Assembly (NCBI RefSeq): GCF_963662255.1
Contig: NC_085067.1
Span: 5,546,428-5,610,427, forward strand
DNA: 64,000 bases
Reading direction: 5' to 3'
Origin: Cinclus cinclus
Taxonomy: Eukaryota > Chordata > Aves > Passeriformes > Cinclidae
In this document: in pieces, positions 23,845 to 35,196 of the stretch
Position numbering within the stretch: position 1 is the stretch's first letter
Layout of the letters: every line of letters starts with the position of its first letter
Made by a program: the position numbers and the translations under genes
Notes under the pieces: model-generated
What the model was told of the DNA's origin: nothing
The model's database searches: none
Seen by the model: the letters and a program-made list of their open reading frames with translations, nothing else

Positions 23845-24005
23845 AGGGTCTTCATTTTGTTCTGGTGCTAATGAATTAAGCCCTTGCTGACAGTTATATT
23901 GCTGTAGAAATAAGTGCTGGTTAAAAGCACTTTTGGAAACTCAGATTTTCATTTTAAAGCTGCCACAATTTACATTTCATCCTTTCATTAATTCATTTAT
24001 TGATG
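23845..24005. promoter_or_regulatory. candidate conserved non-coding element
   Basis: AT-rich block with GCTAATGAATTAAGCCC, GACAGTTATATTGCTG, AAAGCTGCCACAATTTAC and CATTAATTCATTTATTGATG. It contains an imperfect local inverted repeat AAGTGCTGGTTAAAAGCACTT (arms AAGTGCT/AGCACTT at 23912-23931). Composition changes sharply after 24005. Confidence 0.33.
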
Positions 24006-26410
24006 CTGCTCAGGTAGGAAGCTCACTCCAGGATTCACCCAGACATGGTTTTTAACCCCGAAGCAGCTTCCACGGGGAGCTAAGGGGTCATTCCCTGGGA
24101 GAGTTTCCCAGAGCACTCTCCAGGAGCTCTGGCTTTGGGAGTGCTGGACCAAACCTCCCCCACTTCCAGGACCAGAGGCAGCTGGAGATGTAAAAATGGT
24201 TCCGTGTTGACCACTTCCAACAGAGAGAAAAGCCTCAAACACCCAGATTCTTACCCAGTCCCCAAAACTGGCTTTTCCCTTTGCACAGCAGCAGGAAAAT
24301 CCTGTGATCCTGTGTTGATGTTTTGGCTCCCTCTCCCTGAGGATCTCCTTGGTCTTCATGGAGCACATTGGGCAGACAGGAATTCCCAATGACTGGAATT
24401 TCCAGGCAGTCAGAAATGCCCTCACAGCCTCTCCAGGCCAGGGGCTGCTGTAGCTCCAGGGATAGCAAATCCCCCACCTCTGCCTTGGAGTGCTCCTGCT
24501 TTGATTTTGGCCCAAATCCCATTTTCTGTGTGGTTTTGTGAGGCTCCTGTTCCCCCATAGGAGCCCCTGGAGCCACCAAGCTCCTGCCAGCAATCGGATC
24601 CCAAACGTTCCTGTCATTTATCCGGCAGCTTTCATTACTTCCCTTCTCCAAAGACTTGTTCAATAAATTACCACTTTATGAATCCATAAGTGCTCTGTGC
24701 AGGCCTGAACAAAAGAGAAGGGAAAAGAAAAAAAAAAAAAACAAAAAACCCCACCCCTACAGCCTGGACCAGCTGTAACAGCAGAGTTTTTTATGCTGGA
24801 AAGAAAGGCATTCCTAAAGGAATATCCCACATGGATAACAGAGCCTTCAGCAGCCAGAGGATAGAAACATCCTCAGTGCCACTGCATGGCCCAGAGGGAC
24901 CAGGGGATGGAGCCCCTCATTATCCAAAATCCTGCACAGAGATGTCCTTGAAGGGCTGAGCCCCACCAGAGCACAGCAGGTGGAGGAAAGGGCTTTTAAA
25001 AAGCATAAACAAGGAGAAAAATCCTAATTTTTAGCACTGCTTCAACCAAACCCACAGGGTTTTGCCCATTCACGTGGCTGGATTTCCTTTAGCAGGGTTA
25101 TTCTTGTCCATGGGACTGCAAGGGTGGAGGGTGTCCCTCAGGACAGACCCCACACAGCCCCAGTGTCCCCTCACAGGAGGGACCTGGCAGATCCCTAAAA
25201 TCCCACCTGGGAGCTGGCAGAGAGGAGGAGAAGCAGAGACAGAGGAGGAAGGGATGACGGCTGGGATGGGTGGGGCAGGGTGGTCCTGGAGAGGCTAAAA
25301 AGGGATTTTGGTCAGAGCTGAGACGTTCCTGCTTTTAACCCCATCCTACCTCTGCCTCCAGCCTCGATTTTCCCCCAAAAGCTGGTGCTGGGATCCAAGC
25401 CAGGCCCAGATCCAGCACCTGCCTCCAGGTGTGGGTGCTGGGAGTGCTGCCCTCCCTCCCTGCCTTGGAGAGGAGAGGGAGGGTGGGTGAGCTGCCAGGC
25501 AGAGAGAAGCCCCCCAGAGCTGCCTGCAGAGCCTTTCCACTCTGGTGGGCAGCAAACAGGGGGAAGAAGAACCAATAAAAAAAAAAGATATAAAAAAGAA
25601 ATCAATAAGCACCACCCAGCGTGGCTCCATTTGCCATTGATTTATGGCCCTGCTGAAAAGCCTGGTTGTCTACAATTATTGGGCAGTCAGCTCCTATTTG
25701 CCATGATTTCCTCACCCCTCCTTTTCACCTGGTACCCTGACACATCCCAGCCTGGCCCTGGTGGCCCTGGGGGCTCAGTCGCAGCTGGAATAGTGGGTAG
25801 TGGGATAGTGGGGTGCTTGTCAGGCTCAGCTCTGATCCTCCAGGAGCCTGGGATGGCAGCTGGAGGGAGGACGTGGCTGGCTTGGCCATGGAGCAGCAAG
25901 GGGGCAAAGAGCAGTCAGGTGGAGTGCAAGGAAAGCCAACCAGGAAATTAAATGTTGCCCTGAGCTGCTGGAAGTTCAGCTTTATCTCCAAAGGTCCCAA
26001 AAGCTGGGCACTAGGAGATTTCCTTCCTAGTCTTCTTGACAACCTTCCCAGCTCGATTTTGCTCATTTGGCCATTTCTCTCATATATCAGTGACCCAGGA
26101 GGTCAAATTGACCCAGCCAGCCAACTGGGAGGGAGAGCAGCTGGATGAGTTCCCTCAGATACGCATTCCATTATCCCAGTGCTTCCTGGGGCAGGCAGGG
26201 GGAAGAAAATCAGTGTCAGGAGATCATCAAGTGTCCTCTGAGCCAGCAGAGTGGAGCCTCCACCTGCAGAGTCCAGCCCGGCCACCTCCAGCACCTCCGT
26301 GGGATTCATGAGCTCTGGCAAATCCCAGGACCTGCCCCTGAGAGAAACTGCCCTGGAAGCTGAGGAATGAATCTTTCCTCCCTCCCTGAGGGCAGGCTCA
26401 GCTCTGGCAC
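24006..26410. other. unassigned non-coding sequence
   Basis: No gene or named repeat recognised. A 206-codon minus frame (23997-24617) and a 188-codon plus frame (25385-25951) have no domain and are each overlapped by opposing frames. A-rich runs lie at 24728-24747 and 25577-25606. Confidence 0.4.
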
Positions 26411-26414
26411 CATC

Positions 26415-26515
26415 AGGCTGGGATGGATGGGGAGATGGGGTGCAGGAAAAGGTGCCCCGTGGCACGGGGTGGAACAAAATGAGCACTGAGGTCCCTTCCA
26501 ACCCAAACCCAAAGT
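26415..26515 (+). mobile_element. CR1 LINE 3'-end fragment
   Basis: The 3' tail phrase GAGGTCCCTTCCAACCCAAA (26486-26505) is the near-terminal signature of avian CR1. The preceding GGCTGGGATGGATGGGGAG...GTGGCACGGGGTGGAAC fits the consensus order (GGCCAGGTTGGATGGGGCTTTG...CATGGCAGGGGGTTGGAAC). The octamer tail repeats are lost. It is a 5'-truncated, degraded copy. Confidence 0.72.
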
Positions 26516-27564
26516 TTGGGGTAGTTCAGTCCAAGGCTCAGAACGGGCCCTGATGGATGTTGGATGCTCTGGGTCTTCCCCAAACACCCTCAAGGCAACT
26601 CAAAGCAGTGAGAGGAAGGAAAAAGTGGTTTGAACACCCAAAAAATGGGTAAATCCTCCTCACAGGAATCACTGGGAATGTGAAGACCATGCTGCCACCT
26701 CTGCACCAAAGCTCCACCTGGGGAGGGAAATTCTTCAATCGCTGTGAAAACCAATTCAGTGACTGTGGTCTACAGAGAGTCTGGAAACAGCCTTGGAGCC
26801 ACAGTGAGAGCTGGCAAGATGAGTTTCACCTGAACCCATCAGGCAATGATTATTTAGATTATTTTGGTGAGAAATGGAGATATTGTGCAAGGGCTGATTG
26901 CAGAATTGAACCCTGAATGGAAGACTTCGACCTAAATCCACACATGATTTGAGGAAGGAACAAAGGAGAATAAGGCTACAGCTGTGGATCTTGATTTCCA
27001 GCAGAGTGGACACGGAGAAACAAAAGGAATTTGTAGCGAATTTAGCTGGAGAGAGGTCAAGGACACGAATGTGCAGGATACCTGGAATGGCATCAAGTGA
27101 AAGGGTGTTGGAGCTGCAAGAAATCCGAAGCAGGGGGAAGAGAAACTAAAAATAAAATCTCCCAAAGAAGAGCTTGTGAGGTAATGGGCTGAGCAGCAGC
27201 TGAAGGAAGGTTTTGGGAAGAAGCAGGGACCCTGCACAGGCTGAGAGAGAGGAGCCCTGGGATGGGAGGTCACAGAGGCCACCAAGTTTTGAACAAATTG
27301 CATTGAGTCAGGACTGAACTTTGCAGAAAAGGTACTGGAGCAAAAAGCTGCTTATAGATCTCAAACAGAGCCTCAGAACCTGTGTGGCTCACAGAACAAG
27401 GGGTGGGAGGTGAGGAGAGCAGGGAAAATATGAAAGGATAACTTGGGGCAAAACCCAGCACTGTTTTTCCATGGATTTCAACCAGGGTGAAGCAGGAAAA
27501 TGGGAGAGAAGAGCCAGCAATTCCCTGGAGTGGTGAGGAACGGGCACGAGGGAGAGCATTTGTG
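26516..27564. other. unassigned, possibly old interspersed repeat
   Basis: From about 26740 to 27180 the text is less GC-rich and A-rich on the plus strand, with a mix of words (GATTATTTAGATTATTTTGG, GGAATTTGTAGCGAATTTAGC) unlike the flanks. This could be a decayed LTR-element or LINE internal segment. No protein motif survives that I can name. Confidence 0.3.
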
Positions 27565-27780
27565 CCTGCAATTATTTTTATTACATCAAGATAAAGTATT
27601 ATTGGTTTGGAGCACAGCACACGTGGGGGCTGTGTTTAAACACGAGACACAAACCCATTAATCTGATCTCGTAGAGGATGAGGCCTCGCAGCAGATTCCA
27701 ACACGGGGCTAATTGGAAGTGAGCAAACAACATTACAAGGGCTTAGCAAGGGGGCATCACGCCAGAATAAGTGGATTTGC
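27565..27780. promoter_or_regulatory. candidate conserved non-coding element
   Basis: Contains GCAATTATTTTTATTACATC, AAAGTATTATTGG, CCCATTAATCTGATCTCG and GGGGCTAATTGG with retained CpGs. Balanced composition differs from the GC-rich flanks. No protein frame runs through it. Confidence 0.3.
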
Positions 27781-29284
27781 CTCATCCCCTTTTGTTTGTA
27801 GGATCAGCTCTCCCCATCCACCTGGAGAGGAGCTGGAGGGCTGGGACAGAGGGACAGGGAGGCACTGACAGTGAGGCAGGAAAGGTGGAAAACTTCCAGA
27901 CAAAGATCACCTCAGGACACCTCCAGGTGGGAACCACCCCATGGGCAGCACCAGGGAACCAGTGCCCCCACATCGGGTCCTCCTTTGATTTGGTCATTAA
28001 AATAAAATTACCTTGATTTTTCCTCAGGCACAGGGCCAGACCAAGCCTGGTTAGGACTTTGGACCAGGTGGTGCCATGGGAATTCCAGCCAGCTGGGAGG
28101 AGAAAAGTCAGGGATGTTCCTCGGCAATGCAAACAGGAACTCCCTGGAGGGGTTTGGTGCTGTGAAGGGCTGGAGGGAGGGAAGGGGATGGTGGGAGAGC
28201 AGTGCCAGCCCCTGGGATGGGATGGGATGGGATGGGATGGGGTGAGGGGTTTCCACTGGTGCTGCAGTGGCATCCCTCCAGGGATGCCCCATCCATCCCA
28301 GAGCAGCCCTTCTCCCTGCCCAGGGCAGCTCCTGCCACGGGCACTGAGGATGTGGCTGCATCACTAATGACTCCAGCAGCCCCTTTTGAGTGACCTTGCT
28401 GCTGCCTCAGGGTCTGTTTGCATCACAGACAGCTCCAAACAGGATCTGCTCCAGCATTCCCCACCTCTGGCTCCCCTTTCCCTGGTCCCAAAAGCACTGC
28501 TCTCCTCCCCAGGACCTCAGGTACAGCAGGAACTGCAAAGTTTTCCATGGGAAGAGCTCAGGAAGGGCCAAGCAGCAGCAAAGCCATTAAACCTGATAAG
28601 GGAGGCAATTTTGAGATGCATATCCGTGAGCACACAGCCTAATCTCCAGCAGTTGGAATTTCAGGCAAGGAGATCACTGAGGGAAGAGAAGTCAGCATTT
28701 GCAAAAACTGCCTGAAGATCCAGGCTGAAGGAGAACAGATAAAAGCAATCTGTACAACTTGCTGAAATGGGTGATAAAAACAAAGATACAGCCAGAGGAC
28801 TGGGACAGAGGCAGGGGAAAAACACCTGCAGCCTCAGGAGAGGCTGTGCAAAAGGCATGAGCATCAGAGGAAAGGGACAGCTGGGAATATCTCCCCCAAA
28901 AAAAAGATATTTAGGGCACAGAAAACTTAGTGTGAAGGTACAGGGTGTACAGAGCACGCAGCTGCAGAACTGAGCAGCACCGGCTCTGAGGCACTCCTGG
29001 CTCTGGTACAAGGCAGAAGAATGGGAATAAATAAAAAAAAAAAAAGGAGTGGGATAAAGCCTGCACAGCTCCAACCAAGCTCAGCAGAAAGGCAGGAAAG
29101 CGTGGAGCTGTCAGAGCCAGCTCATGCAAAACTGCATGGCAAACAGGAAGGCAGGAGAAAAAGAGGAGCTGCCATCACGTGCAGGGGGAGAGGGAAGAAG
29201 GACTGGGAGGTTCAGGACAGGAATCACAGCCAGCACTGCCAAAATAGTGCTGGGGAGTCTCAGCATCGCTGGAAGGGCCTGAAT
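27781..29284. other. unassigned non-coding sequence
   Basis: Includes a (GGGAT)n run of about six units at 28214-28243, the only clear simple repeat. An A13 tract is at 29033-29045. Open frames reach 163 codons (27782-28273, minus), caused partly by the GGGAT run. The 3' part, 28540-29284, may belong to the body of the CR1 that ends at 29440, but I cannot align it. Confidence 0.35.
28214..28243 (+). repeat. (GGGAT)n microsatellite
   Basis: About six pentanucleotide units ending in GGGGTGAGGGG. On the minus strand it reads as ATCCC repeats, giving HPIPSHP-type peptides in open frames. Confidence 0.9.
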
Positions 29285-29440
29285 TCCTGATGGAACAGCT
29301 TGTCCAGAGAAGCTGTGCAAGTGTCCAAGGTCGTGTTGGACGGGGCTTGGAGCACCCTGGGCTAGTGGAAGGTGTTCACCATGGCAAGGTGGGAACTCCA
29401 TGAGCTTTAAGGTCCTTTCCAACCCAAACCATTGTGGATT
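29285..29440 (+). mobile_element. CR1 LINE 3'-end fragment
   Basis: Follows the avian CR1 3' consensus in order: TGGAACAGCTTGTCCAGAGAAGCTGTG, AAGTGTCCAAGGTCGTGTTGG, GGCTTGGAGCACCCTGG, CTAGTGGAAGGTGTTCACCATGGCA, then AAGGTCCTTTCCAACCCAAACCATT. A gap of about 16 bp sits where the consensus has GATGCCCCATCCCTGG. Plus orientation, 5'-truncated. The terminal octamer repeats are reduced to GTGGATTC. Confidence 0.88.
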
Positions 29441-30910
29441 CACATGGGCATCCAGCAGGTGCAGAGGGTGCAGAGGTCATCCCAGACCATCTTGCAATGC
29501 CCAGGCTGAGCTGCAGCAGCCACTGTGAGCCCAAATTCCACAAATCCCAGCACCTGGGATGATTCCTGCAGCTGCCAAAAGGTTCTCTGCTGGGTTCTCT
29601 GGGGCTGCCACGGACACCATGGAATGCTGAGTATTCCAAACCCTCTGTAAAGAGGAGGAATTATTGGCCAGACAGCTGCAGAGCTTTTCCCAGCTCTGGC
29701 CCTGCCCCAGGCTCTTTCTCCCATGGGAGCCAAAGGCACATCCAGCCACACTTGACCCCTCTGTGGGCTGAGCTCCCCTGGTTATGCCCACAGATGTGAA
29801 AGCAGAGATCACAGCCCCAGGGAAGCACTCCTGACACCTCCAGCTCCTTCCCTGACAAGTCTGATCTTGGAAGGTTCAAGGGGATCACAAAGCCTTGGGG
29901 AAGAACTCTCGGAGCTGCTGGAGGAGAGGGAAGGCAGATGGATGCTCCAAGCAGATGATTCAGAGCCTTCTTCAGAGCAAGCAGTTGGAATCTTTTGCTC
30001 AACCCAACCCTCCTCTGGCTGTGGGAGACAACAGAACAAAGGGGAGACAAGGATTGATCCCAGGGCCTGGATGGATATTGAATGGAGCAGCAGAGCAGGA
30101 GGAAGAGCAAAATCAAGCATAACAGAGCCTGGAGTGCCAGGAGTTCCCAAACCCCAGCAGGAACATTCAGGGTGGTGTGGAGGAGAAATTGTCTATGAAG
30201 ACACAAGCAGAGAGGGTTCAGGTGGCTGCCAAAGGCAAAGCAAGGCAGGAAAACTCCCAGGATCCATTCCAGGAGGTCCTGGCTGGGATGTCACCACTGC
30301 TAGTCACAAGCCACCAGCAAAACCAAGCAGCTGCATGGAAAACTGGAACTTTTCCCAGGAAATCCCCATCCACAGGCACAGGAGTGAGAGGGGAACAAGC
30401 AGGACAAGGCAAGGAAAGGTCCAGTTCCCCCCCCAAAGCCACCCTGCTAAGCCCTGGTGGGATAAGGAATGCCAGCTAAAGGGACAAGGACAGCTCTCCT
30501 GGTGTCCATCTCTGCCAACACCTTTGGGAATGCAGGATCAGGATCCCAGCAGGGTTTGATCCACAGCCCACAACACGGGGCAAGTCTCACCCGGAAGGAT
30601 AAAATTAAAAAGATCCACAAGCACAATCCACCAGTATTTGAAGGAGATGAGAGGGCAATATTCCCCCCATTGCCTGGGAGAGGTGGCAGCTCTGGCTACC
30701 AGGCTGGGAAAGTTCCACCAGATCCCCCAGTGATCTCCAAACCTCTCCCAGCTGGCTCAGATCAGATTTTTAGGGATTCTCTCCAGAGGAACACTGGGAG
30801 ACCCTGATCCAATTCCTCCTCTATGGATAAGCAGCAGCATGGGAACACCCAGGAAGGTCCTCAGGGACCCTGCTCTAAAAGGTCAACAGTGGCTGGGGTG
30901 TTTGGGGTTT
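29441..30910. other. unassigned non-coding sequence with a 230-codon open frame
   Basis: A plus frame of 230 codons (29867-30559) follows the CR1 end. A 181-codon frame and others lie opposite it. The product is S/G/Q-rich without a recognisable domain. I cannot call it a gene or an element body. Confidence 0.35.
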
Positions 30911-30911
30911 G

Positions 30912-30938
30912 TTTTTTTTTTTTTTTGGGGGGGGGGGG
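30912..30938 (+). repeat. T15-G12 homopolymer junction
   Basis: Fifteen T directly followed by twelve G. The G run can form G-quadruplex-type structures. The junction is prone to sequencing error, so its exact length should be treated with care. Confidence 0.9.
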
Positions 30939-30944
30939 TTGTGA

Positions 30945-31170
30945 AAATCTGGTCATATTTTATTTATTTGCATCAGAAAAAGTTGGTTCTTTTTTGTGGA
31001 GGTAAGCAGCTAATTACGTTCAGGTTCTTCAGCTAATGAAGAAATAAGCTGAATAATTAATTATTTGAAAATGAATTATTCATGGATGGTTGTGATTCCA
31101 GTGTGGGAGCAAGGAGCTCGGAGTGTTATTTCATTATTTTCAGCTTAAAAAAGAATAATGCATGTAACCA
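30945..31170. promoter_or_regulatory. candidate conserved non-coding element with homeodomain-type inverted repeat
   Basis: AT-rich block with AGCTAATTACG, CAGCTAATGAAG and, at 31050-31082, TGAATAAT then AATTATTT then ATTATTCA. The outer octamers are exact reverse complements 17 bp apart around a TTAATTA core. TTTGCATC is at 30968. Composition and motif density mark it as a regulatory candidate. Confidence 0.38.
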
Positions 31171-33301
31171 GCTCAGCCAGCCCTGGCAGATCCCAGCTGG
31201 GATCAGGGATGGGTGATCCAGGGGGGAACAGCTTCTTTCCACAGTTCCACCCTCCAGGATGGAGTGTTCTCCAAAGTGAGCTGTGGGATGCTGATGGAGC
31301 CATACCTGGTGAAACTTCCTTCAAAACCACCCCAAAAATGCTCTAAATCCCACATTTACACATTTCAGCTCCTGCTTTCCTCACCTTGCTCCAGGCCTGA
31401 CCTCACGGGTGCTTTAGGAACAACTTGAGCTGCTGGGTGAGGAGCCAGGCAAACAGTGATGGATAATGGGATTAATGTGATTGGTTTTAGGAATGATGCT
31501 CATTGCAGGAAGGGTGGGCTCACCCTGGACTCCAACCATGGGGAAAAGGGATCACCTGGGACCTCCGGTGTCCTACTCTTGCTGGAGACAGAGATCCCTG
31601 CTGACACAGAGCCACGTTTTAAAGGCTGATCCTTTGCCCTGTGCATGTACATATAAAAACCCCCCTGGATTTTGCTGCTTCCCAGCAGCCTGGAACACAC
31701 TTTGAGTGGCCCTGATGGAACAGCCGGGATCATTTCACCCCATTGCTGTCACTGGGGATGTCCCTGCTGGATTTTCTCCCCTTTCACCCTTGCACTTCAG
31801 TGTGATTGTCCCTGTCCCTCAGCCAGTTATTAAATTTCACTGAACCAAGGGAACAATCCATGGGAGATCCTGATGGGAACAAACATCCACTGATCTCTCT
31901 GTTATTACATCAGTGACCCCTCCAGCAAACCAGGACCCTTTTAATTCCTCACAGTACTCCTGCAGGAAACAAGAGGCCACTTAGGGCCAAGCCAAAACTC
32001 TTGGAGAAATTTTAAATCCACCCAACCTACCCCTCCTGGACTCACAGAGGTGTTCCCAGTGCCAGCTCCTTCACTAGTTAAATCCCAAATGGATTTTCCC
32101 ACCCTTTGCTTTAGGATGAACCCATCACTTCCCCAAAAGTTGCAATAATTTGGGGATCCCTCAGCACCCCATGAATCTCACAGTTTTTAAAGATCTAGGT
32201 GGAAGAAGAATTTGGGGAACAATTTTACAGCTGCGTGCTGAGGCTGACAATCCCTGAATGCCCTCCAGCCCCTCCTGAACTGGGAACTGCAGCAAATAAA
32301 ACCTCCTGCCTCTTTTTTTTTCCCCCTAGATTTGGAATATCTGTGGAGCATCCCCACCTTTCCCACTCTGCTGTTTTACAATTTCACCATCTGGCTCTAA
32401 CAACAAAGCCATTTCTGACACAGAAATAAATCCCCTGCTCTCTCTAAGTGCTTTCTTATTGTCTTTGACCCTTCTGGTCGTTCATAGTCCATTAGTTTCT
32501 TTGATTCCTCCCAACTGCTGCTACCTGTATTTTTAGGTAACGTTCCTTTTTTTAGCCTTTGCCAATACATTTGTTTCTCTGTTTTCTCCCTCCTCCCTAC
32601 ACCTGTGCACGACTGAGGCAGGAAAACAAGAAAAAGAGCCCAGTTTCAGCACTGACACTTGGAGTGTCAGACACTGCTCACTGCTGTGTCCTGCCATGCT
32701 GGCTGCAGCAAGAGGACAGGGCTGGAATCAAATTATCTTTGCTCCTCCTTACAGAAATCAGGAGTTTTCTTTTTGGTAATTGATTTTTGCTGTTCCTCTC
32801 TCAGTGGGGATGAGGTTTGGGAGCTGTGTGCCAGCACTGCACGATGAAGTCATCCCTCATCTCCGTTCTCTTGGGGGCTGCTTTGTTGCTCAAGACACAA
32901 AGTGTTCCCAAAGTCGCCCCTCTTCCTACCCCCGAGTCCTGAATCATCTCCCTGAAGCTCACAGACAGATGGTTCAGCAATTTCTCCTGTTTGCCATTAA
33001 AACCTCGAGTGTTTCAGCAGGATTTTACCCATTCTGTACCAGTTCAGATCCCCATGCTCCTGCAGGGATGTGTGTGCTCCACACAACCTCCAAGGTTTTA
33101 CCCCTTGTCACCATCCCCACCGGTTTGGTGCCACAGGAGGGGTTTGTGTCCTGCCTTGTAACCCAGGGGACATTACAGACCCTGCTTTATCTCAGTCTTC
33201 ATTTAAACAAACTGAAATTCCCTTCTGCACCCCTACCCTGCTCAGGTGTGTCCAAGAAATCCCACAGGTCATTGGCAGTTCCCCCAACACTGCAGCTCCA
33301 G
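31171..33301. other. unassigned non-coding sequence, moderately AT-rich
   Basis: No gene confirmed. A 237-codon plus frame (32780-33493) is the longest here. It is preceded by GCTGTTCCTCTCTCAG (to 32805), a good splice-acceptor look-alike, and it spans the in-frame 42-bp duplication listed next. No domain is recognised, and a minus frame overlaps the duplication. The text is unusually plain between 31740 and 32200, with only short frames. Confidence 0.35.
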
Positions 33302-33391
33302 CCCTGCCCTCAGGTGACCCCACATCCCTTTTGGACCCCATTTCCCTGCCCTCAGGTGACCCCACATCCCTTTTGGACCCCATTTCCCTGC
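33302..33391 (+). repeat. 42-bp tandem duplication
   Basis: Two identical copies beginning at 33302 and 33344: CCCTGCCCTCAGGTGACCCC...TTGGACCCCATTT, with the start of a third. The length is a multiple of three, so the plus frame reads a repeated CPQVTPHPFWTPFP. Identity of the copies indicates a young duplication. Confidence 0.95.
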
Positions 33392-33496
33392 CATGGGATT
33401 TGGCAGGAAGCTGAACCAGTGTGTCAGCTGGGTTGGGAGATGGTGAAACGCACCCCGCGAGGTTTGCAAGGAGCCCTGGGCACTTGTCACTAATGA

Positions 33497-33516
33497 GGTG
33501 ACATCTTCATGTCACC
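33497..33516. repeat. short perfect palindrome with 4-nt spacer
   Basis: GGTGACAT and its exact reverse complement ATGTCACC flank CTTC. The arms resemble nuclear-receptor or bZIP half-sites (AGGTGA, TGACAT), but no function can be assigned from the sequence alone. Confidence 0.5.
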
Positions 33517-33859
33517 CCTGAGCCTCTCTGCTTGATAAAAGTCCTATCTGGGTCACCCTGTGCTCTCCCTCATCTGTTTTCCCCGGGGACATGCAGTGAT
33601 ATCCCTTAATCACTGCAGATAAGGGAAAGCAGCTTCCTTAGGAATTGCCCGAGGGCTCCCAGGGGCTGGAGAGGAAGAGGAGCTGAGATTTTGGGTGGTT
33701 TTGCAGGATCTCCAGATCACCAAAACCTGCCCTGCCGAGCAGGGACCCAGTGTGGGCAGAACTCTGGGAGGACCATGGCTGGGAATTTCCTTGGGAGAGC
33801 AAAAGGAAAAGCTCCAAGTGATACCTTGCTGGGACTGCCTAAAATCAGAGGCCAGACAG

Positions 33860-34130
33860 AATTAAGGGAATAAAATGCAGTTTATTTATATTTATTGAAG
33901 GGCCTTCAGGTGCATTTCAGGCAGATCAAACTCCTCAGGGCCTACACCCAAAAATGGACCGCGGGTCATGGATTTTCACAATTTTATAAATTTGGTCCAT
34001 TTGCATATTGGGGGTTAATCTTCCAACTACAGCTTCAGGTAATAAAGTCATTTACCCCAAGTTTGCTGTCCCCAACTCATTTTTGTTTCCATTTCTCATG
34101 GCCTGAGGCAGTGAGGTGTCCTTGATTCCC
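33860..34130 (-). mobile_element. probable solo LTR of an endogenous retrovirus-like element
   Basis: Read on the minus strand, the block has LTR order: an octamer ATGCAAAT (34006-33999), a TATAAA box (33988-33983), then about 90 bp on, two AATAAA polyadenylation words (33896-33891, 33886-33881). That is the U3-R-U5 layout. AT-rich composition is distinct from its surroundings. I see no flanking gag/pol/env open frames, so a solo LTR is likely. Outer ends, terminal TG...CA and target-site duplication are not resolved; true limits may reach 33690. Confidence 0.55.
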
Positions 34131-34386
34131 AGCCTAGAGAGGAATTGTTGAGTCTGCCCAAAATGGGAGCAGCAGCTCACACTGGATATGGAGTTTAGAG
34201 TTATCCACTAAAGAACTGCAGGATTACAAACAGACAAAAAAATATAAAAGTTAAATCCTAAGGGATCACATGGATAAATGGTCCTGAGGCTCTTAGGGCT
34301 GGGGAGCAGCCACAGCCCCAGCAGGACATCCCAGGAAGGGATGTGGGATGGGCCAGCAGGGGAAGGAAAGGCAGGGCTGGCAGGAG

Positions 34387-34471
34387 GGAATGGAATGGGA
34401 ATGGGGAGGGATGGAATGGGAATGGGAATGGGAATGGGAACGGGAATGGGAATGGGAATGGGATTGGGAAA
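34387..34471 (+). repeat. (GGGAAT)n hexanucleotide microsatellite
   Basis: About twelve hexamer units with a few variants (GGGAAC, GGGATT, GGAAT). Located just before the GGAT array, with about 80 bp of other sequence between them. Confidence 0.93.
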
Positions 34472-34552
34472 GGATGGGGGGTGGCTGCAGGGCTGCAGGG
34501 AAGGGAAGCACAGCACAGCAGAAGCAGAATCCCATGATAGATGTGGGTGGAT

Positions 34553-35196
34553 TAGGGATGGATGTGGGATGAATGGATGGATGATGGATGGATGATGGAT
34601 GGATGGATGGATGATGGATGATGGATGGATGGATGATGGATGATGGATGATGGATGGATGGATGGATGGATGGATGATGGATGGATGGATGATGGATGGA
34701 TGGATGGATGGATGGATGGATGGATGATGGATGGATGATGGATGGATGATGGATGGATGGATGGATGGATGGATGATGGATGATGGATGGATGGATGATG
34801 GATGGATGATGATGGATGGATGGATGATGGATGGATGGATGGATGATGGATGGATGGATGGATGGATGGATGATGGATGGATGATGATGGATGGATGATG
34901 GATGGATGATGGATGGATGGATGGATGATGGATGGATGGATGGATGGATGGATGGATGATGGATGGATGATGGATGATGGATGGATGATGGATGGATGAT
35001 GGATGGATGGATGATGGATGGATGGATGGATGGATGATGGATGGATGGATGGATGATGGATGGATGGATGGATGATGGATGGATGGATGGATGGATGATG
35101 GATGGATGGATGGATGATGGATGGATGATGATGGATGGATGGATGGATGATGGATGGATGGATGGATGATGGATGGATGATGATGGATGGATGGCT
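34553..35196 (+). repeat. (GGAT)n array interrupted by GATGATGG steps
   Basis: About 640 bp of GGAT tetramers broken at irregular intervals by an inserted ATG (GGATGATGGAT). Segment lengths between interruptions vary from two to eight tetramers with no clear higher-order period. The minus strand is stop-free and reads as [12 protein letters not shown] peptides (up to 336 codons), an artefact. Confidence 0.97.

Noticed and set aside
28214..28243. Telomere-like repeat
   Set aside because: The unit is GGGAT, not TTAGGG, and only six units are present.
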